Source: Pseudeuparius sepicola
Lineage: Eukaryota > Arthropoda > Insecta > Coleoptera > Anthribidae
Direction of reading: 5' to 3'
Length of the DNA: 64,000 nucleotides
Assembly: GCA_963920635.1 (NCBI GenBank)
Contig: OY987303.1
Location: 50,901,223-50,965,222, forward strand
Shown: positions 57,252-64,000 of the stretch, one piece after another
Layout: every line of letters starts with the position of its first letter
Numbering within the stretch: the stretch's first letter is position 1
The notes under the pieces: model-generated
What the model was told of the DNA's origin: nothing
Databases searched by the model: none
What the model saw: the letters and a program-made list of their open reading frames with translations, nothing else
Position numbers and translations under genes: made by a program

Positions 57252-57520
57252 TACACTGTTAAAAATGTACTTAAATTTACAGTCGTTATCATGTAAATTT
57301 AAACAATCTTTACTCGATCTATTCTGTATCCTTTAGAATTTCTGCAACATTTAAGAATATTTACATCATTTCAGTAAATATTCGAATATTTTAGTAATTT
57401 GCCAACTTTAAAATAAATATTACATACCAGTAACGTAATATTGCTCCCGGATATCGTATTTTTTCATTTTTAGTTTGAAATTTACACATTCTTTGAAATT
57501 TACTTGATAGTTTGTGTATT
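57252..57520 (+). mobile_element. Transposon end with TACACTGTTAAAAAT and GTAAATTTAC repeats
   Basis: TACACTGTTAAAAATGTACT starts at 57252 and is followed by repeated AAATTTAC / GTAAATTT motifs (57276, 57293, 57480, 57500). The mirror image ends at 59116 in the right arm. An independent inverse end, ATTTTTAACAGTGTA, lies at 61013-61027 outside the palindrome, with the same internal motif type at 60597-60980. I read 57252 and 61027 as the two ends of one DNA element, later disrupted by the inverted duplication. Confidence 0.5.
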
Positions 57521-57580
57521 AAAAAACAAAAGACGCCGGAAGAGGGTGTTTGTTTTCGGGGCGGTCATCACTTGCGTTAG

Positions 57581-58196
57581 GTAAGAAGTGAAGTGAGTAG
57601 GCTACACTCACTTGGAAATTTATATAATTTATATAAAAAATAATATTATATATATTACAGCGTTTCTTTCGGTAGGCACGACAACCCCTTTACCTTCATA
57701 GAATGTATCACAAATGAAATTTGTATGTATAAATACTGTTTGGTTCAATTATTATAAAAGTACGTCTTCCCCAGTTCTGGGAGATAAAAGCCTTTTTTAA
57801 TAGCGATAGATGCGGGGCGCACTTTTAAGTGAACCATCGGTGTAGGTACATACTTCCCATCCACTGAGCTAAGGTTAATTCTATGAGGTAACGTTGAGAT
57901 ATTTTTCAGAATCTGCAGATGGAGATAGTAGAAATTATGTGGTTGCCTACGAAAAATCTACCATAACTCAAGAATCAGATTACGGACAAGCCTTCGCTTT
58001 AGCGTTTAGTTTTTACTTTAATTTTAATTTAAAGTATCCACCAAAACTATCCCTCACTTTTGATTATTTTGAAAGATTTGTAATGAAAATATATCCTGAT
58101 TCAAGAATTGGGAAAACAAAGACAAAATCAAACGTGAGGAGTAGGATTATAACACTATTAAAAAATAAGAGATATTTAATATTATTATACCTATAG
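57581..58196 (+). CDS. Possible terminal exon of an element-borne multi-copy protein
   Basis: A consensus donor (GTAAGAAG at 57581) and acceptor (ATATTTTTCAG ending 57909) delimit a 329-base intron. The frame is then open from 57910 to TAG at 58194-58196. It encodes about 95 residues, including SADGDSRNYVVAYEKSTITQ, FNLKYPPKLSLTFDYFERFV and a basic end, KTKTKSNVRSRIITLLKNKR. The Tyr-Pro-Pro, Phe-x-x-Phe, Tyr-Pro-Asp pattern and basic tail remind me of the C-terminus of uncharacterised multi-copy proteins in animal genomes, probably mobile. That is recall, not proof. The last 16 codons cross the palindrome spacer, so the left copy looks like the original. The inverse copy in the right arm reads 58458 down to 58219 and then diverges. 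Confidence 0.42.
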
Positions 58197-58218
58197 ATTA
58201 AGGAAAACTCGTGACTAT

Positions 58219-58458
58219 TAATCCTACTCCTCACGTTTGATTTTGTCTTTGTTTTCCCAATTCTTGAATCAGGATATATTTTCATTACAAATCTTTCAAA
58301 ATAATCAAAAGTGAGGGATAGTTTTGGTGGATACTTTAAATTAAAATTAAAGTAAAAACTAAACGCTAAAGCGAAGGCTTGTCCGTAATCTGATTCTTGA
58401 GTTATGGTAGATTTTTCGTAGGCAACCACATAATTTCTACTATCTCCATCTGCAGATT
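58219..58458 (-). pseudogene. Inverted second copy of the exon, lacking its natural end
   Basis: The mirror image of 57910-58149. It reads the same protein up to KTKTKSNVRSRI and then changes to an unrelated sequence as it runs through the spacer and into the antisense of the left copy. The ORF continues to 58064 only because the opposite strand happens to be open. The loss of the basic C-terminal end marks this arm as the derived copy. Confidence 0.5.
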
Positions 58459-60220
58459 CTGAAAAATATCTCAACGTTACCTCATAGAATTAACCTTAGC
58501 TCAGTGGATGGGAAGTAAGTACCTACACCGATGGTTCACTTAAAAGTGCGCCCCGCATCTATCGCTATTAAAAAAGGCTTTTATCTCCCAGAACTGGGGA
58601 AGACGTACTTTTATAATAATTGAACCAAACAGTATTTATACATACAAATTTCATTTGTGATACATTCTATGAAGGTAAAGGGGTTGTCGTGCCTACCGAA
58701 AGAAACGCTGTAATATATATAATATTATTTTTTATATAAATTATATAAATTTCCAAGTGAGTGTAGCCTACTCACTTCACTTCTTACCTAACGCAAGTGA
58801 TGACCGCCCCGAAAACAAACACCCTCTTCCGGCGTCTTTTGTTTTTTAATACACAAACTATCAAGTAAATTTCAAAGAATGTGTAAATTTCAAACTAAAA
58901 ATGAAAAAATACGATATCCGGGAGCAATATTACGTTACCGGTATGTAATATTTATTTTAAAGTTGGCAAATTACTAAAATATTCGAATATTTACTGAAAT
59001 GATGTAAATATTCTTAAATGTTGCAGAAATTCTAAAGGATACAGAATAGATCGAGTAAAGATTGTTTAAATTTACATGATAACGACTGTAAATTTAAGTA
59101 CATTTTTAACAGTGTATGCTCTACACTAGGGTCCCATTCATAGGGAACCCTCCTCTACACTAAAGGAACCCTACTCTACACCATGTTGTTATAATAGATA
59201 ATGTCAAAGAGCTGCTGTCATTCGTCAGTGCTGTGGCTTGTTTCGAACAGCTCCGAACTGCTACGATCCGGTCGGGTCTACTCCGAACCGCCCGGAGTTA
59301 CTTCCCGGCCGTTTCGAACGCACTCTCCGGTTGTTTCCGCGCGAAATCCCGATGCGGTTGCGGCGATAACAAATAAAATACGTCCCGTACGTGTCCGTTT
59401 GGACCATATTTCAGGCGCGTACCGAATGCTCGTCATTCCGGTCGCGTTTTTCCATATTCGCGGGAAGATCCCGCACAAATCGAAAACGTTGATCTATGGC
59501 GGCGATTTGTCGGCGCGTGGGCGGGCGAGGGCCCCTCGCCGTTGTTTACAGGGGCGTCTGACACATTTCGTTAGGTAAACATTAATAAGAGTTGGAATAT
59601 GTCGTCAACCTAGATCACTAGTCGATTCTCTTAATCCACACTCTTTCTTAGGCATGCATACGATACAAGTTTTAGTTTAAATTTATCGAACTTATGTGAA
59701 ATCCCAGGAGTAGTAATAGTAGTAGTAGTGCCAGTGGCGTATTCAGGGGAGGGGCAAAGGGGGCAATTGCTGCTGTCGAGATAAACGAGATTTGTAACAT
59801 CAAAATTAATAATACCAAAAATGATATACTCCTGGCCTAATCTGAAAATGCAGTGAACATCAAACTTCTACAATTTGTTATTTGTTTCATCTCGGCTTCT
59901 CGAAATTAAAACCTGTGCAGTAGATTTGAGATTTGAGTATATTATGCACAAACTCGTCACTCGGTCGGTCGCAGCGCGTAACCGTAAATTAGGCAAAACA
60001 ACCTACTAAACATATTTTGCACAATAATTATTACAGTGTGCACCGCCACGCCAGAAAGAACATTTTCAAAACTGAAAATTTTAAAAATTTATATTATAAA
60101 CAATATTAGCGAAAACCCACGAATGGGTTAACATTCCTTTATGTCTACCCTGAAATACCCATATCTCCAGAAGAGATATTTGACGAGCTCAAGACCAAAA
60201 AAAGAATACTTGATTTTGTG

Positions 60221-61027
60221 TCATCAATGTTTAAAAATTCTATTACAAATTTCAACATTTAAATTTCATGTCTTGTTAAAAAACAAATCTGAAGATTTTT
60301 TTATAAAAAACTTGCCATGGATAATATAATTCCGAAAGCTTGGCAACTAACAAATAGTTTTCTTTAAAGACCAACTTGACTGCAAACCCACTAAAAGTTC
60401 CATCTTTTATCATCACTATACCTATAGTTAGTTAGTTAATGTTTCAATATTAAACCAAATGGGAAGGTATAAAAAATAGGATTTATTTTTTGTTTTTACA
60501 TTTTTCATTAGGATAATTCATTAAAATAAAAATTTTGCAATTTAAATGAGACTTTTAATTCATGTTATCACTACCAATGCTTTACCTTAAAAACGTGTAA
60601 ATTTACCAAATATCAACAGCAAACTTTCAATAATTATGTAAAAATACATAATATCTTACGAGAACCTACACAAAACTAGGTAAATTTATATACAACAAGA
60701 AAGTAAATTTACGAGCTTATGCAAGTATTATTAAAAAAGTTTTGGTATTCCTACAAATTTAGTTTTGTAATTTTCCGATGTTTTCGTAACTTTCATACTA
60801 AATTTTACGCAGGCGAGAATATTATATATGTATATTTACAAGCTTATATTAGTACCTTTAGTAAGTTACTACCGTATTGATACATTAGTGTATAAGCAAA
60901 TTTCACAAGTAATTTTTAGGCATGTCTGTAAAATTTAGGTTCGATTGTAATAATACTCGAAATATGTATTGTAACAAGTTTACAGTGTTTTTTTGTGTAA
61001 AATCGCAAAATGATTTTTAACAGTGTA
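60221..61027 (+). mobile_element. Right end of the TACACTGTTAAAAAT element
   Basis: It ends in ATTTTTAACAGTGTA (61013-61027), the inverse of 57252-57266. TAAATTTAC-type motifs are scattered from 60597 to 60980 as in the left end. No coding frame is seen. With the palindrome's right arm set aside, this would follow directly after the spacer at 58218. Confidence 0.45.
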
Positions 61028-61099
61028 CGGGGTCATGATCAAAAGATCAAAGTCATCGGCGGAACCCTCATAAAGTCTGTTTTATTTTGCAAACGATAT

Positions 61100-61215
61100 G
61101 ACTGTATTTTATTTTTGACGGTAGGAAGGTCAAAAGAAGCGCTTTTGAAGATCTCTCAAAAAACAAAGATCAGGCGAATATATCCAAAAATAAAGGTTTT
61201 ATGGATTTATATAAT
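61100..61215 (-). repeat. Fragment of the 2185-2620 / 51.6 kb repeat
   Basis: GACGGTAGGAAGGTCAAAAG, AAGCGCTTTTGAAG and CTCAAAAAACAAAGATCAGG match 52600-52680 in the same orientation, and hence the inverse of 51690-51730. Confidence 0.6.
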
Positions 61216-61355
61216 ATTCATAAAACTCAACGGTATAATATAGGAATAGATACATTACCAAAGGCAACTTGTTTTGTTTCAAGATTTTAAAAAGATGTTA
61301 TTGTTGGCACATTGAAGGTTTCCAGTTTCCAGAATAAATGCATCTGAGTCAACAC

Positions 61356-62805
61356 TAATACGTGTAGGTAGGCCCTCCTCTACTTCTTATTACTGCATTC
61401 ATGCGTCGAGGCATGCTTGATATAATGTATTTAACAAAAGCTTGCGGAATATTCTCCCATTCTTCAATAGCGACCTCTATGCGAGTTGGTTGTGATTAGC
61501 AACCGGTCTACGATTTCGAATTTTTTTTTTGAGATAGTTCCATAGATGCTCTATAGGATTTATGTCAGGACTGTTAGTTGGCCACCGTAATAAAGGGATA
61601 TTAACATCATTTAGGTAGCCAATAACTTGTCTAGCCACATGGGGACGAGCGTTGTCCTGCATGAATAAAAAATTAGGTCCAACAAACGGAGCAAAAGGCA
61701 GTAAATGTGAGACAATAATGTTGTCTAAGTAATATTGGGCATTCATACACCTCCTACGTATAGGGACCAACTCCGTACGAGCATCGAAGCAAATTCCCCC
61801 CCCCCCAAACATTTTAGAGCCACCACAAAAAGGTACTTTATGAGAGATATTGCAGCTGGCAAACCTTTCTCCTCGCCTTCGCCAGACACGCTCACGTCCA
61901 TCTGGAGCTCTAAAGCCAACTCTAGTTTCATCGGAGAACAGAACTTGTTTCCCAATCATCGATGGTCCAATTCTGATGTAGTCTTGCAAAATTCAATCTC
62001 TGAACTTTGTGTTCTCTGGTAAGCAATGGTTTTTGGCCGGTCTTCTGTTGCTCAATCCTGCTTCATGTAAACGTCTTCTAATCGTTCGAGACGATATAGC
62101 GATATTTCGAACATCTGCTAAATCATTTTTTAGAAGATTGCTGGTGACTCTCCTGTCTCTGATAGCACGTTGTCTCAAAAAACGATCATCAATTTGATTA
62201 GTGTAAAGTTTTCGCCCTTGCTCTGGTCTTCGATGGTACGAGACCGTCTCATTATGTCGTGTCATCATGCGGCAGACGCTGGAATGATGTCTTCCTAACA
62301 AACCAGCAACATATCTGATACGGTGAATATCCTTCATCTAGGAAAGTCGATGCTCGCACTGCATCCTCAATTGACAATGTATGTGATAAGAAACAATCAC
62401 AATCGAAAGCTTGCTTGCACTTTGCTTTAATCAGCACTTTTTAAGAAAATTTTAACACAGTTAAAAGCCTGCTTCATAGAGCTTCTTTATCTTTTACTTT
62501 TACCTTATCTTTAAGAAATATTAAATGTCATTGGTCAGTTCAAATCAAGGGACAAAATGCCGTTGGTTATTTCTTAAAAATAAAGTAAAATTAAAAGATA
62601 AAGAAGGTGTATGAACCAGGTGTTAGTCTAAAACGAGGTTTACTACGAATTACTGTCAAAACAAGGTTATGTTATACTATAGTTAACTTAAATAACAACT
62701 GTCACTGTCAAACAAGATCCATGGCCTACTTGTCGAGAAAAAATATACAAATATAAAAAAATATCGAGAAAAATATGAGTAATGCGTTAATTTTGTCCAG
62801 GAGTT
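61356..62805 (-). pseudogene. Tc1-like transposase gene with three lesions, one element end intact
   Basis: On the - strand the coding order is complete. The N-terminal helix-turn-helix begins with LSIEDAVRASTFLDEGYS (about 62390-62330). After a frameshift near 62300 it continues as YVAGLLGRHHSSVCRMMTRH and on to ISSRTIRRRLHEAGLSNRRP. A TGA at 61995-61993 interrupts the frame, where a Trp (TGG) is likely. The catalytic half 61989-61477 has LFSDETRVGF (first Asp), LFMQDNARPHVAR (second Asp) and SPDINPIEHLWNYL (Glu), with 34 residues between the last two, the Tc1 DD34E signature. A further frameshift near 61480 leads to AIEEWENIPQAFVKYIISSM and a stop at about 61356. A C-run at 61797-61808 alters the Met-x-Trp-Gly-Gly region. 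The right end (62805) carries the inverse of CTCCTGGACAAAATTAACGC beside TA. The left end is not found. The enzyme would cut and reinsert its element at TA. This copy is dead. Confidence 0.88.
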
Positions 62806-62988
62806 TATGTATCTCAAAGCATACATACGATATAGTCCTTTAAAAAACTATTTATTATACATTACACAATAGGAAAGACCGACTTGAAGAAATGCCAATG
62901 TAGACAAATTATCTCGTCTTCTTCCCTCCGATCCCCGACCCGCTAATGTCGAAGCAAAATAAAAACGTGTTAGTTTTATTATAACTCG

Positions 62989-63290
62989 TACGAAAGCGTA
63001 GAAGGGCCACCTTGTAAATATTTTTTCTCGAACTAAATTCCGACTAATAAGTCGGAATTCCGACTTACATCTCAGAATTCCCGTAAGTCGGAATAAGGTC
63101 AATCCGACTTACAACTCGGAATTCAGACTTACAACTCGGAATTCCGACTTATTAATTCGGAATTCCGACTTACTTCTCGGAATTCGGATTTACATCTCGG
63201 AATTCCGACTTATAAGTCGGAATTCGGACTTATAAGTCGGAATTTAGTTCGAGAAAAATATTTACAATGAGGCCCTTCTACGCTTTCGTA
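62989..63290. mobile_element. 302 bp TIR element filled with 20 bp GAATTC-rich units
   Basis: TACGAAAGCGTAGAAGGGCC at the left is mirrored by GGCCCTTCTACGCTTTCGTA at the right, with pairing through TGTAAATATTTTTCTCGAAC (one small difference) to AAATTCCGACTTA. The middle is about ten imperfect units of the form CTCGGAATTCCGACTTACAA. Each is nearly self-complementary, and the middle holds eight GAATTC sites. No coding capacity. Confidence 0.8.
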
Positions 63291-64000
63291 GGATTTTATT
63301 TAAATGCTCTAAAAAAGTGTAAGCAAAATTTCAGCTCAATCGGATGTCAAGAGGTGGTTCTAATTCAGTTTGCAAGATTTGACCCACACATACATACAGG
63401 GCAAGTTAAATAAAAGCTTGTAATAATTAGCAAATAAGATTGATACCGGTCTTAATTTTTGTTATAAACAGATTTTTTGCGAAATCGATAAATTACACAG
63501 TGTGTTTCAGCCAATAATGTGGTAATCTTGGTAAAATGGCTCAAAAAATTAGTTGCATTGCAATTTCTCACTTCGGGTGCCTCCTACGATAAAAAATGTT
63601 AAAATAAAAACCAACGAGTATTCTATTTTCAGCACAATATATTGTATACATTTTTTCTATAAACTGAATATGGAGGGTTACCTCTACGCTCCATAAAACT
63701 GAATATCTATCTTTCACCAAAAATAAGGAATGTGCTATGAAATAGGTTATAAATCTTTCAGCATTGGTGGACTTTCTGTCAAATTTGTTTACTTTTGGTA
63801 CTGTAGTCTTTGTCATGGTAAAATAATTTTTTTCAAAATTTCTGAAGAAGCTGCCAAATGTGCCTATTTCCAACTGAATCAAGCGAAAATAAATTTCAAA
63901 GCCATTGTGGTACACATTTGTGACAAAAAAAATTCAAGCCCCTTTAAAAAATGGCCAATGCTCAAGTAGGTACTTTATTCATTAAAACTTTGTCAAAACT
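63291..64000. other. No gene seen
   Basis: AT-rich. The two overlapping frames 63568-63915 (-) and 63730-63969 (+) are antisense to each other and show no recognisable domain. TACATACAGGGCAAG at 63392 resembles a degraded element end. Confidence 0.4.

Larger units (their letters stand above)
56148..60220. repeat. 4.07 kb near-perfect palindrome, 2.0 kb arms
   Basis: Every landmark in 56148-58149 recurs in inverse at 58219-60220 with coordinates summing to 116368. The spacer is about 69 bp. Only scattered single-base differences are visible, for example T at 56939 (Ile codon) against the G-bearing Met codon in the right-arm frame, GATGTTTGATG against AAACTTCTAC near the outer part, and the extra AAGT at 58515. 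Each arm contains, from outside in, a CpG-dense block, a transposon-like end and an exon-like coding stretch pointing to the centre. Either a recent inverted duplication or an assembly artefact. Confidence 0.9.

Noticed and set aside
62989..63290. CRISPR-like array because of regular 20 bp repeats
   Set aside because: The units are contiguous with no unique spacers, are self-complementary and lie between terminal inverted repeats in an insect-type genome.

Overview
This window looks like gene-poor, repeat-rich nuclear DNA from an insect (a beetle or similar is plausible, but the sequence does not settle the order). It is AT-rich. It has spliced-type exons with AATAAA signals, a tRNA-derived SINE, Tc1-like, Ty3/gypsy, non-LTR and Penelope-like remnants, and many palindromic elements that begin TACAGGGTG. 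There are no operons, ribosome binding sites, rRNA genes or CRISPR arrays. No long host gene is intact here. Nearly all the longer open frames belong to mobile elements.

Layout. 0-5 kb holds what I read as the last two exons of an unrecognised host gene on the + strand (1237-1306 and 4336-4447, phase-compatible, AATAAA at 4516), with a 3 kb intron full of repeats. 5-19 kb is mostly short palindromes, TIR elements and tandem duplications, plus a decayed cysteine-rich protein remnant (12190-12550) in the middle of a 1.6 kb inverted repeat. At 19207-19487 lies a SINE with a 13 bp target duplication. 20-22 kb has a repeat tail resembling an RTE-type element and the 3' end of a Penelope-like element with a GIY-YIG domain. 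22.1-27.0 kb is bracketed by a 17 bp perfect inverted repeat (GTACCCTAATATGAGAC), with more copies of its core inside, and contains a 1.56 kb foldback element.

27-31 kb carries a second copy of a repeat seen at 13.7 kb and a possible terminal host exon at 30230-30336. 31.3-36.7 kb is a nearly identical tandem duplication of a 2.63 kb unit that includes most of a foldback element. 37.0-39.8 kb is a damaged Ty3/gypsy element on the - strand, lying between inverted copies of another repeat. 40-53 kb is a string of foldback elements, plus a Tc1-like element (46773-48242) that keeps only its DNA-binding domain between two 550 bp inverted arms. 53.6-54.8 kb is a 5'-truncated non-LTR retrotransposon with an open reverse transcriptase frame.

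56148-60220 is a 4.07 kb near-perfect palindrome. Its arms contain a CpG-dense block, a transposon end and a possible coding exon. The last 3 kb holds a decayed Tc1-like transposase (61356-62805) related to the one at 47 kb, and a small inverted-repeat element made of 20 bp units rich in GAATTC.

How the parts relate: the window shows generations of DNA elements inserting into each other and then being duplicated in inverted or tandem form. The autonomous enzymes seen here (gypsy pol, Tc1 transposase, Penelope, non-LTR RT) are truncated or carry lesions, except the non-LTR frame, which is open over its remaining length. The short palindromic elements encode nothing recognisable and would need enzymes from elsewhere.
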